From CAWFGS01 sp963815535 (GTDB lineage: Bacteria > Pseudomonadota > Alphaproteobacteria > Sphingomonadales > Sphingomonadaceae), in assembly GCA_963815535.1 (NCBI GenBank), contig CAWFGS010000005.1, positions 33,497 to 97,496 on the forward strand: a stretch of 64,000 nucleotides of DNA, read 5' to 3'. A program made the position numbers and the translations under genes. Under the pieces are notes generated by a model. It saw only the letters and a list, made by a program, of their open reading frames with translations. It ran no database searches and was not told the origin of the DNA. Of the stretch, positions 7,739-18,267 are shown one piece after another. Position 1 is the first letter of the stretch. Each line of letters begins with the position of its first letter.

Positions 7739-10700
7739 ATGAAACTCAAATATCTTCTGGCCGCCAGTGTCGTCAGTCTGACCGCTGCAACCGCTCTCCC
7801 CGCGCCCGTATCGGCGCAGCAGATTACGTCCGGCGTCGAAGGGCGCGTGACGGATGCGAACGGCACTGCATTGCCCGGCGCATCGGTAGTCATCACCGAC
7901 ACCCGCACCAATCAGACGCGCACCGCCACAGCCGGCGCGGACGGCAATTTCCGTCAGGCATCCCTGTTGCCCGGCGGCCCCTACACCATCACCGTGACTG
8001 CGCCCGGATATGAAGGGCAGACCGTCGAGAGCCAGTTCCTGACCGTCAGCGGCAATGTCAGCTTCGCGTTCGAACTGTCCGACGCGGTTGCCGGTGGCGA
8101 CGACAACATGATCGTCGTGTCCGGCACGCGCGCCAACGCGGTGCAGCTGGCCGTCGGCCCCGGCAGCGCGTTCGGCGAAGTGACGCTGGAAAGCTTCCCC
8201 AGCCTCAGCCGCGACATTCGCGACATCATCCGCCTCGATCCGCGCGTCAGTCTGGAACGCGCGAACGAAGTCGATCGCATATCGTGCCTGGGCGGCAACG
8301 ACCGTTCGAACACTTTCACCGTTGACGGCATCGTGCAGTCCGACGTGTTCGGTCTGAACGGCACGCCCTTCGCCGCGCGCAACGCCTTGCCGCTGCCGTT
8401 CGATGTCATCCGCGAAACATCGGTCGAATTCGCTCCTTTCGACGTGGAATATTCCGATTTCACCGGCTGCCTCGTGAACGTCGTGACCAAATCGGGAACC
8501 AACAAGTTCCACGGTTCCGCTTTCTTCACCTTCCGCAACGAAGATCTGCGCGGCGACACGCTGGACGGGGTGGACAACATCCTGGCCCCATTCGAAGAAT
8601 TGCGCTGGGGCGCGACGCTCGGCGGCCCCATCATTCCCGATCGCCTGTTCTTCTATGCAGGCTATGAAGAAACCGACCTCGGTAACGCGAACGACACCGG
8701 CCCCGCCGGCGGCAACTTCGCCGATCCGGTCAATTTCGTCAGCCAGAACCAGTTCGACCGGTTCGCGGATATTGCGGGCCGTGTCTATGGACAGGACGTC
8801 GGCGGCTTCCCGATCAACCTGCCTGAATCGAGCGTGCGCTATTTCGGCCGGCTCGATGCACTGCTGACGGACGATCACCGGTTGGAAGCGACGTATCAGC
8901 GGCTGGAAGAAACCAACATCGAGTCGGATTCGGGCGGCCAGGAACTGACGGGCCTCAACAGCTTCGAAGACGAAGGCACGGTTTCCGATTACTACGCGCT
9001 GCGCCTGTTCTCCGACTGGACGGACGTCATCAGCACCGAAATCCGCCTGAGCCGTTCCGAAGTAAACGACGTGCAGGGGCCCGTGGGCTTTGGCGAAGCG
9101 CAATCCGACAATCCGACCGTTCGCCTGACCGTCGCGGTTCCCGCCGACGGCACCAGTTCGCAGGCAGGCTTCCTCAGCACCGGGCCCGGCATCTTCCGTT
9201 CGGCCAACGCGCTCAATTACGAGGTGAACCAGCTGCGCGCGCAGATGAACCTCGACTTCGATCGCCACCAGCTGAAGATCGGCGGCGAGGTCAACGATCT
9301 GCAGGTGTTCAACCTGTTCGCCATCAACGCCACCGGTACGCTGTTCTTCAACGGTCTGGACGATTTCGAAAACGGCCTGGTAGCTGGCGGGAACTTCTCC
9401 AGCGTGTTCAACTCCGGCCCCGATTCCGTTCTCAATGGACAGGTTGGCGGAGGCGTCATCAGCGCCACGCCCAGCGGGGACATCAACGAAGCGGCAGCGA
9501 CGTTCGGGCGTTCGATCATCAGCGCCTATGTTCAGGATGAATGGCAGGCGACCCCGCAACTTTCGATCACCGCCGGTTTGCGCGCCGCAGATCTACGACG
9601 GGGACGCGCCCCGTGCGAACCCGACGTTCCTGGCGCGTTACGGCCTGACCAATCGCAACGCTTTCAGCCAACTCGACCCCGTTTTGCTGCCGCGCCTGTC
9701 GGCAACTTACGAATTCGAGAATGAAGGTTTCGTCAGCAACACCCGACTGACGGGCGGCGTCGGCGTATTTTCCGGCGGCGATCCGATCGTGTTCTTCTCC
9801 AACGCGTTTTCGAACAACGGTTTTTCCACCGGGGAAGGCAGCACGTTCGATTGTGCGCCCGGTCAGTTGACGACCGATCCGGCCACCGGCCAGATCAGCG
9901 TCGTCAATGCCGCCGGTCAGTTCACGGGCCTTCCCGCCTGTGCAATTGCCGCCGGTTCCGCCCAGGCGGCAGCCGGCCTGGCCGATACGCAATCGACCGA
10001 TCGCGATTTCGACGTCCCGACGGTGGTTCGCGCCAATGTCGGCTTGCAGACCGAATTCGGAACGCAGAGCGGCTTCTTCAGCGATATCCGCCTGAACGTC
10101 GATTATATCTACAGCCGGTTCAACGATACGTTGAACTTCGTCGACCTGTCGCAGACCCCGGATATTCGCACCAATGGCGGGTTCACCGTCGATGGCCGTC
10201 CCATCTACGCGGCGATCGATCCGACGGTTGCGGGCTGTAATGCCACTTTGGTCGGAACGGGCGGCACGCCGCCGGTCTATCAGAATGTCAGCCCCGTCTG
10301 CTTCAACACCCGTCGCGACGATGAAATTCAGCTGACCAACGGCCCAAGCTACGAAAGTCATGTCGCATCGGTGCTGCTGTCGAAAGATTTCGACCGCGGT
10401 GTGTTCACCGACGGCGGCGGCGTGGCCCTGCGTTTGGGGTATGCCTTCACCGATTCGAACAACAACCGGAACAACGGATCGTCCACGGCAACGTCCAGCT
10501 TCGACGTGACGGCGGCGTTCGACCGGCAGAACCCGGACATAACGACTTCGAATTTCGAAACGCGGCATAACTTCACCGCTGCGGTCAATTTCCGGGAAGA
10601 GTTCTTCGGCGATTACCAGACCAGCTTCGGGGTGTTCTTCCGCGCGCGATCGGGCCAGCCATACAGCCTGACCTTCGATGGCGGCGGCGTCTTCAACGAC

Positions 10701-11267
10701 AGTTCGTCGGGCAACGACAATGCGGTTCTGTATATTCCAACGGGCGTGAACGATCCGAACCTTTCGACCTTCGCGAATATTGCCGATCCCGTAGCCAGAG
10801 CGAATGCCATCGCGGTGCAGGGCACGGCGGTCACGAACTTGCTGAACTACCTTAACACCAACGAAAACGCGGCGTCGTGCGATTTCACGCCCGGCCAGTC
10901 GATCTCGCGCAATTCGTGCCGCAATCCCTATGCGTACGACCTCGACCTTCGCTTCAGCCAGGAACTGCCCTTCATCGGCAGCCTGACCGGGCTGGTTCAG
11001 GATCGCATCACGCTGTTCGCGGATTTCGACAATTTCCTGAACTTTCTGGATGATGGCGCGAATATCGTCCGCACCCGGAACGAATTCTTGGATATCGTCG
11101 ATGCTGGGTTCAGCGTACGCGATTCACAGGACCGCAACGTGAACATTCGCGGTGTCGATCCACAGGGACGTTACGCGATCGGCGGTTTCAACCCGGACGA
11201 TGATATCAATATCGGTCTGACGTCCTCCATCTGGCGCGTTCAGGTCGGCATTCGTTACGAGTTCTGA
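7739..11267 (+). pseudogene. TonB-dependent receptor, Oar-like with carboxypeptidase-regulatory domain, frameshifted
   Basis: An outer-membrane receptor of about 1175 residues is split by one frameshift at 9581-9595. The first part has a signal peptide (1-27, ending VSAQ), a CarboxypepD_reg-type Ig-like domain (GVEGRVTDANGTALPGASV, about 30-110), a plug (VDGIVQ, DFTGCLVNVVTKSGTN) and early beta strands. The second part, in the next frame, resumes at IYDGDAPRANPTFLARYG and ends in the expected C-terminal strand WRVQVGIRYEF. Removing one base after SITAGLR restores continuity, since GLR followed by a Y-D motif is normal in this family. It probably imports an oligosaccharide or peptide, but the substrate is unknown. 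A terminator follows. Confidence 0.9.
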
Positions 11268-11291
11268 TCCACTTATCCGAACAGAAGAATT

Positions 11292-11324
11292 GCGGCGGTT
11301 CCCCTTGCGGGGGCCGCCGTTTTT
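11292..11324 (+). terminator. intrinsic terminator of the TonB receptor
   Basis: A GC-rich hairpin (CGGCGG...TCCCC, loop TTGC, GGGGG...CCGCCG) is followed by five T. It lies 25 bases after the receptor stop, and faces the convergent Hpt gene. Confidence 0.85.
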
Positions 11325-11330
11325 CGTGAG

Positions 11331-11886
11331 CTATGCCACGGCGAGAAGCTCGCGGGCCAGTTGCCGGCAGACATCCGGCCCGACATCGGCTTTCAGCGCG
11401 CGTTCGAGGGCCGCGGCCCGCACGCCCAGCTCGTCTTCCCCGAACATGCCGGCGGTTCCGGCCAGTTTATGAACCAGACGCGCAAGATCCTCCGCCCGAT
11501 CGCGCGGTGGTGGTGTTGTGCGAAGCGACGGTTTCGCGAACGGCGTCGATCGCTTCGGACCGCCGCACTTTCCAACGGGCCAGCATGACGGGCGTGTAAA
11601 ATTGCGCGCTGTCGTCGGCGGGCAGCGCCGGTGGCGAGATATCGCTGGCGGGGCGGGAGGTATCGACGATCCAGATCGGCTCCCGATAATCCGGCGTGTA
11701 GTCGGTGGTGTAGTCCGGCGGCCCGGCCATTCGCACGGCTGTATGGGGTGGGCCGGGTCGTCGAATGGGGGCCTGTGCCGCTACCGGTTCGGGCGTCGCG
11801 ACAGGCGACCCCACGCGCCGGACGGGTTTCAGCAAAGCACCGAAAAAACGCCTGATCGCGCTGCCGGAGTCGGTTTCGGGTTTCAT
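11331..11886 (-). pseudogene. Hpt (histidine phosphotransfer) domain protein, frameshifted
   Basis: About 184 residues once one extra base near 11500 is removed. The N-terminal two thirds (MKPETDSGSAIRRFFG onward) are Pro-rich and low complexity, then a helical segment QFYTPVMLARWKVRRSEAIDAV. The second frame gives a clear Hpt four-helix signature: DLARLVHKLAGTAGMFGEDEL, where His is the phospho-acceptor, ending ARELLAVA. Such proteins relay phosphate between histidine kinases and response regulators. The start is supported by AAAAGG nine bases upstream. No partner kinase is adjacent; the nearest is the phytochrome kinase at 14-16 kb. Confidence 0.78.
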
Positions 11887-11993
11887 CGCAGCCATCCTTT
11901 TGCCAATATCCCTGCCAGCGATGCGACTGCCAAACCGCAACGGGCGGGGTGGGTAATTGCGCGTAGCTGACCATGATGGGTAAGGGATTTTCA

Positions 11994-12770
11994 ATGCAGG
12001 ACAGGCGATCGGGAGCGGGATTTGCGCGCGCATCGCGTCGTCCGCGGCCGGCCGTACTGGTCGCGATCGTCTGCGCCCATATGCTGCTGGGTTACGGCCT
12101 TGCCAAAGCGTTCGCGCCCGACGTGACCGGCAGTGTGGAACGCAGTGTGGTGTCGGTGTTCAATGTCACCATCACCGCCCCTGAAGATCCCCCACCGCCC
12201 CCGCCCCCCGAACCAGCCGCCCAACCCGACGCGGCGCCCGATACCGGCGCACAAGGCGCCCCGGCCCCGCGAGCGACCCCGCGCGAGGTGGTTGCGCCGG
12301 AACCGAAAATTGCGCTTCCTCGCGACCGTCCTGCGCCCAAGGCGTCTTCCACCGGATCGGCCAACCGTTCAGGCGCGGCGGAAGCGGGACAGGGCACGGG
12401 CGCGGCGGGGCAGGGCGATGGCACGGGCAGCGGCAATGCGGGGTCCGGTACGGGCAACGGCACGGGCGGAACCGGTGGCGGCGCGATCACGAAGCCGCAG
12501 CATATCGCCGGCGCGATCAACGCTGCACGCGATTTCCCCGTCCCCGATGGCGGGCGCGCCGTGCGTCGCGGCACCAGCGTCACGGTGAAAGTGACCGTTA
12601 CCACGGCGGGCCGCGCCACCGATTGCAGCGTCTTTCGCGCCAGTCCCGATGCGGAGGCGGACCGGATCACATGCCGTCTGGTGGAGGAACGCCTGCGCTT
12701 CACCCCCGCTACCAATGCGGCAGGTGATGCAGTAGAAGCGCCGTTCTATTGGCGGCAGCGCTGGTTCTGA
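11994..12770 (+). CDS. tonB: TonB-like energy transducer
   Basis: The 258-residue protein has a short cytoplasmic N-terminus, one membrane helix (about residues 18-36, AVLVAIVCAHMLLGYGLA), and a Pro-rich periplasmic linker beginning APEDPPPPPPPEP. A Gly/Thr/Asn-rich stretch follows, then a TonB C-terminal domain (VTVKVTVTTAGRATDCSVF to VEERLRFTPA). It would transmit proton-motive force to TonB-dependent receptors such as the one at 7.7-11.3 kb. The start at 11994 follows AAGGGA at good spacing and is preferred over the ATG 21 bases earlier. No exbB/exbD lies adjacent. The gene is divergent from the Hpt gene. Confidence 0.85.
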   Translation: MQDRRSGAGFARASRRPRPAVLVAIVCAHMLLGYGLAKAFAPDVTGSVERSVVSVFNVTITAPEDPPPPPPPEPAAQPDAAPDTGAQGAPAPRATPREVVAPEPKIALPRDRPAPKASSTGSANRSGAAEAGQGTGAAGQGDGTGSGNAGSGTGNGTGGTGGGAITKPQHIAGAINAARDFPVPDGGRAVRRGTSVTVKVTVTTAGRATDCSVFRASPDAEADRITCRLVEERLRFTPATNAAGDAVEAPFYWRQRWF

Positions 12771-12807
12771 CGCGCGCCCCCACCCCATTCGATCGCTGGA
12801 GTTTGCG

Positions 12808-13866
12808 ATGCCCAACACCGATTCCGCAAGTAACCCCCTGATTCATCCCGTCATCCTGTGCGGCGGCGGCGGCACGCGGCTGTGGCCGCTCAGTCGCCTG
12901 ACCAGGCCCAAGCCGTTCCTGCCGCTGATCGGCGATACGACCTTGTTTCAGGCGACGGTCGCGCGATGCACGAAAGACGGCACGTTCGCCGAGCCCACCA
13001 TCGTTGCCGGTGCGAAACATGTACATCTGATCGAAGAACAGCTTGGCGAAAACAGCGGGGCGCGCATCATCGTCGAACCCGCCGCCCGCAACACGGCCCC
13101 CGCCATCGCCATCGCAGCATGCGCTCTGCCGGACGATGCGATCATGCTGGTTTGCCCCAGCGATCACCATATCGGGGACATCGCGGCGTTTCAGGGTGCG
13201 GCGCGCAAGGCTGCGACGTTGGCACGCGACGACTGGATGGTATCGTTCGGCATAGAGCCCGACCGGCCCGAAACGGGCTTCGGCTATATCAAACGGGCGG
13301 ATGCGCTGGAGGGCGGCTTTCGCGTCGAACGCTTCGTCGAAAAACCCGATCGCGCACGGGCGGAGGGGTTCCTGGCGGAAGGCGGCTTCAGCTGGAACGG
13401 CGGCATCTTCGCATTTCGCGCGGGCGCTTTCATGGCCGAACTGGCGCGGCATCGGCCGGACATGGCGGCAGGCGCACGCGCCGCACTTTCGGGCGCGGAG
13501 CGCAATGGCGCACAAATCCTGCCCGATGCGGCTTCCTTCGCAGGGTTAACCGATGAATCGGTGGATTACGCGGTGATGGAGAATACCGATCGGGCTGCCG
13601 TGGTGCCGGTCGCGATGGACTGGTCCGATATCGGCAATTGGGAAGCCCTGCGACTGGCGCGTGCGCGCGACGAGGATGGCAACCACACGCGCGGCACGGC
13701 GGAGCTGGTCGATTGCCGCAACGTCATGGTGCAATCGGATGGGCCGCGCGTATCCGCAATCGCGCTCGACAATGTAACGATAGTCGTGAACGGCGACGAG
13801 GTTCTGGTCATCGGTCCGGGGGGCGAACAGAAGGTCGGGAAACTGGGCGGCGCTCAGTCTCAATAA
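12808..13866 (+). CDS. manC: mannose-1-phosphate guanylyltransferase
   Basis: The 352-residue protein makes GDP-mannose from GTP and mannose-1-phosphate for polysaccharide synthesis. The nucleotidyltransferase signature PVILCGGGGTRLWPLSR is at residues 14-30 and the PKPF motif follows (TRPKPFLPL). The FVEKPD (VERFVEKPDRA), NGGIF and DWSDIGNWEAL motifs are all present. The length fits the single-domain form: the C-terminal phosphomannose isomerase half found in bifunctional AlgA/ManC proteins is absent. It converges with the phytochrome gene, the two stops being 12 bases apart. Confidence 0.93.
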   Translation: MPNTDSASNPLIHPVILCGGGGTRLWPLSRLTRPKPFLPLIGDTTLFQATVARCTKDGTFAEPTIVAGAKHVHLIEEQLGENSGARIIVEPAARNTAPAIAIAACALPDDAIMLVCPSDHHIGDIAAFQGAARKAATLARDDWMVSFGIEPDRPETGFGYIKRADALEGGFRVERFVEKPDRARAEGFLAEGGFSWNGGIFAFRAGAFMAELARHRPDMAAGARAALSGAERNGAQILPDAASFAGLTDESVDYAVMENTDRAAVVPVAMDWSDIGNWEALRLARARDEDGNHTRGTAELVDCRNVMVQSDGPRVSAIALDNVTIVVNGDEVLVIGPGGEQKVGKLGGAQSQ

Positions 13867-13878
13867 CGCCCGCTGCGG

Positions 13879-16468
13879 CTAGCGATCCGCATATAGCTGC
13901 AGCGCCGTTTCCAGTTCCGCCATGCCATAGGGTTTTTGCAACAGCCCCATCGCCCCGATATCGTCCAGCCGGTCGGCCATCTCGCCATAGCCGGTGGCAA
14001 GCACGAACGGAATGCCGCGTTTTACCAGTTCGCGCGCGATCGGCTCGCTGCTTTCGGTCCCCAAATTGAAATCGAGAATCGCCATGTCGGGCGTCTTGCG
14101 TTCGATCTGGTCCAGCGCGCCGACCACATTGCCGATGACGGATATGTCCTTCACCCCCAATTCTTCCAAGCAATCCTGCGTGTCGATCGCGATCAGCATG
14201 CTGTCTTCGACCAGCAGCACCGTTTTGGGGAGCGTCGTCATTTTGCGGGGGCTGCCTTCTTCGTTGCCCGCATCGTGCGGCGTGGTGGGGATTATACCGG
14301 CAGCGTCGGTCGGAACGATATAGCGGGCGGGAATGCCGAAACGGCCTTCCACACCGGACAGATTGTACTTCACATCCGCAGTTCCCGACAATTCGAACGG
14401 AATGGATCGTTCGATGATGGTCGTGCCGAAACCGCGACGTTTCGGGGCCTGCACCGGCGGGCCGCCGCTTTCGCGCCAATCGATCAGCAAGCCGCCGTCG
14501 TCCTGCGGCGTCAATGCGATGTCGAGTTTTCCGCTGCCATCGCACAGAGCTCCATACTTCGCCGAATTGGTCATCATCTCGTGAATGACCAGCGCCAGCA
14601 CGGTGTAGGCCTCAGGTGGGATCAACACATCCGCGCCTGCGATTTCCACCCGATCTTCGTCCTGGCCGCAATACGCGCTGCGCCTCGGTGCGGATCAGTT
14701 CGGTCAGGGATGCAGGCGACCAGTTTCCCCTGGTGATGTTGTCGTGCGCGGCAGCGAGCGATCCGATTCGGCCACCGATCAGTTTGCTGAACTTCGCCAC
14801 ATCCTGCGCGCCGTGACTGGATTGATTGATCAGGCTTTTGATCAGATTGAGAATATTGCGAACCCGGTGGTTGAGTTCCGCAATCAGCAATTCCTGCTGT
14901 TCCTGCGCTTTGACGCGCTCCTGGATCGCCTGATCCGTAATTCGCAAGATGACTTCGAGCAGGGTGATGCGGATGGATTCCGCGATCTGCAATTCGTCTT
15001 CGGTCCAATCGTCGCTGACGCCCGACACGGTTTCGTTCCATTCGGCGAAACTTTCGCGCGGGGACAGGCGCGGACCGTTGGGGCCGGGGGTGAATTTCTT
15101 GTCGGGTTTTCCGGCCCAGCTGACCGTCTGCGGCAGTTCCCGTCGCCACAGGATGAAGAAATCGCGCGGTTTTCGGGACACGGGAATGACCAGCGCGCCG
15201 GTTGCACGATCGATGAACGGTTCTGCGTTCTTTATCTTGCGAGACAGGGAATTGGTCGCGATGATCCGGCTCGACTGCATCCGGTTGAGGGCGGGCACGA
15301 TGGCGCGGAACTCCTCTTGCGTCGGGGCCATCCCCTGGGAACGGTAAACATCGTCAACGAATGCGCTGGAACCGGTGTGCGGAATGGTATCGCCGATCAC
15401 CTTGGCCAATGTCGGCAGGCTTTCGACCAAGGGCGTGCCGCCCGCCAACCCGATCATCAACCGGTCGTGCAGCACTCGCCCCTTGTCGCGGACCAGCCTG
15501 CTCGCCTGTGCCAGCGCGCGTTCCAGCGACAGGGAAAACAGCTGTCCGAAAGTTTCGGCCATCGTTCGCAGCGAATAGGGCAGATTGCGCGCGGCGTAAT
15601 GATGACATGCGAACAGGCCCCACAGTTTGCCGTCGATCACAATGGAAATCGACAGTGATGCCGCCACTCCCATGTTGGAAAGATATTCGATGTGGATCGG
15701 CGACACGGCGCGCAACGTGCTGTCCGACAGATCGATCGGTTCATCCTCGATCCGTTCGGTCGGCAGAATGGTGGAGGGGGTCGATGCGACATCGGCAATG
15801 ATGCGGATGCGATTGCGGACATACAATGCGCGGGCCTGTTGCGGAATATCGGTGTGCGGGTACCGCAGCGACAGGAAACTGTCGTACTGCGGATCGCGGT
15901 CCTCCGCCATGACCTCTCCGCTGCCATCGGGGTGGAAGCGATAGGCCATAACGCGGTCGAACCCGGTCATCGCGCGCAGTTGAGCGACGCCGTCCTGCAT
16001 CAGATCTTCGACGGTCGCGTCCTGTCCCATCCGATCGACCATCTGCCGCAAAGTGCCCAGCTGATCGTGCGGCCGGGCATCGCCGCTCGGCTCCGCTTCG
16101 ATGACGATCGCGGGCCCGGCGTGATGGATAGCGACGTCGAAGGACGGCCCACCTTCCAGCAAGGCGACCGAAAACAGGCGCGTGATTCGGTGATCCGCGC
16201 TTTGTTCGATCAAAGCCTCGCGCAGCATGCGAACCGTGTCCGCGCCGAACACCGTATGAATCGGCTGCCCGATCATGTCCCCGAAGTCGCGCCCGAAAAT
16301 GCGGTCGAAATTGTCCGAATGGTGGGTGACGATCCAATCGGCATTGACCGCGATCAACGCGCCGAATTGCTGTATCCGGCCCAGCAGATGGATCGGTTCG
16401 CGATCGCAATTGTTCAAATCGACATTGTCGGGATCGATCGCGTGCGACGTTTGCGTAAGGTGCGACAT
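13879..16468 (-). pseudogene. bphP: bacteriophytochrome HWE-type histidine kinase with C-terminal receiver, frameshifted
   Basis: About 862 residues after removing one extra base near 14660. Order: N-terminal extension with the biliverdin-binding Cys at residue 21 (LNNCDREPIH), PAS, GAF (YPHTDIPQQARALYVRN, the PASDIP region), and PHY with the tongue motif LSPRESFAEW. Next comes an HWE kinase (AELNHRVRNILNLIKSL with phospho-His, then HEMMTNSAKYGAL and GFGTTIIERS), and a receiver (VLLVEDS, phospho-Asp in AILDFNLG). It would sense red/far-red light through biliverdin IXalpha. The ATG shares one base with the heme oxygenase stop (TGATG), so the two are translationally coupled. The frameshift falls between the kinase phospho-His region and ATPase region. 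Confidence 0.92.
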
Positions 16469-17043
16469 CACGCGGCCATTTCCGCCGTCGCGTCGCCTTG
16501 TTCGTGCGCCGCCATGAAAGTCGCGAACACTTGCTCGGCTGCAGCAATTGCAGCGGTGTTTTGGGTTTGCGTATATTCGCGGTCGAGAACGGGCTTCAGT
16601 TTCTTCCAATAAGCAAACATCGTCGGGTCGGACAGGAACGCCACGGGACGATCGCCGCAGGCTTGTTCTTTCAAAGTGTTCAACATCATCCGATTGCCCA
16701 GCGACGATCCGGCAAGCGCCCATGCAACGCCCAAGGTCGCGCCGTCGTCAGCATCGCAGGCGAAGAGAATGGGTTCGCGAACGTTCCGGGTCTGGAGCGC
16801 CTGCAAATCGGCGACGATCAGTTGCGATTGTTCCGGCGGCGACCGCGTGGCATTGGCATTGGCCCGCACCCATTCCTCGATCTTCGTGCGCGCGACCCGC
16901 TGCGTTTGCAGGAACCGTGCGTAATGGGCCCGGTCGGTCAGATCGCCAGCCCCCACCGCCGCATCCAGCCGATCATGCGCATCGGCCGTCGCGTGGCGCA
17001 AGATACGGCGCAGGGATCGTTCGGTCGGCTTCTGGCGGGACAA
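16468..17043 (-). CDS. bphO: biliverdin-producing heme oxygenase
   Basis: The 191-residue all-helical protein has the proximal heme ligand in ILRHATADAHDRLD (about residue 22). The distal-helix glycine motif appears as AWALAGSSLGNRMM. It opens heme to biliverdin IXalpha, releasing CO and iron, and so supplies the chromophore of the phytochrome encoded directly downstream. The one-base overlap of stop and start with bphP supports a dedicated operon. The protein is cytoplasmic, with no signal peptide. The upstream gap to 17171 holds no gene and probably contains the promoter. Confidence 0.93.
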   Translation of the reverse strand: MSRQKPTERSLRRILRHATADAHDRLDAAVGAGDLTDRAHYARFLQTQRVARTKIEEWVRANANATRSPPEQSQLIVADLQALQTRNVREPILFACDADDGATLGVAWALAGSSLGNRMMLNTLKEQACGDRPVAFLSDPTMFAYWKKLKPVLDREYTQTQNTAAIAAAEQVFATFMAAHEQGDATAEMAA

Positions 17044-17170
17044 ATTCTACCTCGGTGCCGGGGGCATGCGGCGCTGTCGTTTGGATGAAGCATGATTGCG
17101 CGCATCCATTCGACATACGTGTGGGCAATGCGTCGGGTTCCCTGTCACCGTGTCTTGTCGCTAAGGCGAT

Positions 17171-17473
17171 TCAGGATTTGGCAAGCAATTTGGGGCCTTT
17201 GCTTTCGATTGCGCTTTTGACCATCGGTTCCATGAACGAAAGAGCGGGCGGCAAAACCAGATCGAGCACGACTTGCGTATCTTCGATAATTACGTGACCG
17301 GTGATTGCCTGTCCCAGCGCCGCAACCGACAGGTTCATACGATCTTCGCCGGGCCAGTCCGTTTCGACCTGGGCCATACCGCCGGGAATGAAATTGGCGA
17401 TTTCGTGCGACCGGGTCCGCAACCGGCGGCGCACTTCGTCACGCGGCAATTGGTGCGGGATTGCCGCGCGCAT
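17171..17473 (-). CDS. polyhydroxyalkanoic acid system family protein
   Basis: A 100-residue protein of the PHA_gran_rgn type. It begins with basic helices (HQLPRDEVRRRLRTRS), then has alternating strands (AQVETDWPGEDRMNLSVAALGQAITGHVIIED) and a hydrophobic helix ending in Lys-rich residues. The family is annotated as polyhydroxyalkanoate-granule related, but members occur widely without PHA genes and the biochemical role is unclear. Its start overlaps the stop of the XpaC-like gene in a TGATG, so it is the last gene of a coupled telA-xpaC-like-PHA operon. Confidence 0.78.
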   Translation of the reverse strand: MRAAIPHQLPRDEVRRRLRTRSHEIANFIPGGMAQVETDWPGEDRMNLSVAALGQAITGHVIIEDTQVVLDLVLPPALSFMEPMVKSAIESKGPKLLAKS

Positions 17474-18267
17474 CAGTTCGCCCCCTTCGTCGGTGTATCG
17501 GCAGGCGCGGCAAGCTGCGGCGAGGTATTTTCGTCTGCGCCGTATTTGTAATCGAGGAAGCGGGTGCGGACCGCCAGATCGTCCAGCGCGCCGTCGGCCA
17601 GTTGCCGCGTCACGCTGTCGATTTCGGCGCTGATCCGGCCCAGACTGGCCGCCACCTGATCGTCCGGCGTTGCACCGGCGCGCTTCTCCCCGCGCAGATT
17701 GGCGGGAATGCGGCGATAGGCATCGACCGTTTCGGGCAGGGTTTCACCCACCAGTTTGCGTATTTCACGCGCGGTGGGATGTGCCTGATCGATCGTTTCC
17801 AACTGCATGCCCAGCGTGTCGAGCTGTACCCCCATATCGTCCACGATGCGCGCGGCGGGCGGGGGCAGGGCGGCGCGCTGATGTTCCAGCCACAATTCGG
17901 TCTTGCCGACCATCTGGCGTACGTCGCCTTTGTTCAAATCGGCGCGTTTCGGCGGCTTCATCTGACCCAGCGCACCGATCGCAATCCAGGCAAGCAGTAC
18001 GGTCAACGCCGTCAGCATTACCCCTGCAAAACCCAACCCGCCGATCGCCAGTCCGATAACGATGGCGGCGATCAGAACGCCCGCCGTGCCGATGGACAGG
18101 TTGCGGAACATTTTCCAGGCATGTTTCTGCTTCAGCGCCGCCGATCCCTTGCCGACGGATTTGGCCGGACGATGCGTACCGCCGCCACGCTGCACCTGCA
18201 GGGATGTGCCTGCCGCCTGCATGATCGCATCGCTGTCGCGCGTGGTATCGGTCCCGGTGGCAGCCAT
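17473..18267 (-). CDS. XpaC-like membrane protein paired with TelA
   Basis: 264 residues. A basic N-terminal region (about 1-55) precedes two adjacent membrane helices (about 57-100, SIGTAGVLIAAIVIGLAIGG and VMLTALTVLLAWIAIG). A long helical cytoplasmic tail follows. The arrangement and position next to telA match the XpaC-like family (5-bromo-4-chloroindolyl phosphate hydrolysis), which is often encoded with TelA. Sequence similarity that I can recall is weak, so the name is tentative. Both ends overlap neighbouring genes by TGATG, indicating translational coupling. Confidence 0.6.
   Translation of the reverse strand: MAATGTDTTRDSDAIMQAAGTSLQVQRGGGTHRPAKSVGKGSAALKQKHAWKMFRNLSIGTAGVLIAAIVIGLAIGGLGFAGVMLTALTVLLAWIAIGALGQMKPPKRADLNKGDVRQMVGKTELWLEHQRAALPPPAARIVDDMGVQLDTLGMQLETIDQAHPTAREIRKLVGETLPETVDAYRRIPANLRGEKRAGATPDDQVAASLGRISAEIDSVTRQLADGALDDLAVRTRFLDYKYGADENTSPQLAAPADTPTKGAN

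Noticed and set aside
12400..12490. Gly/Thr/Asn-rich coding repeat as a separate repeat element
   Set aside because: It lies within the TonB periplasmic linker, where low-complexity sequence is usual.
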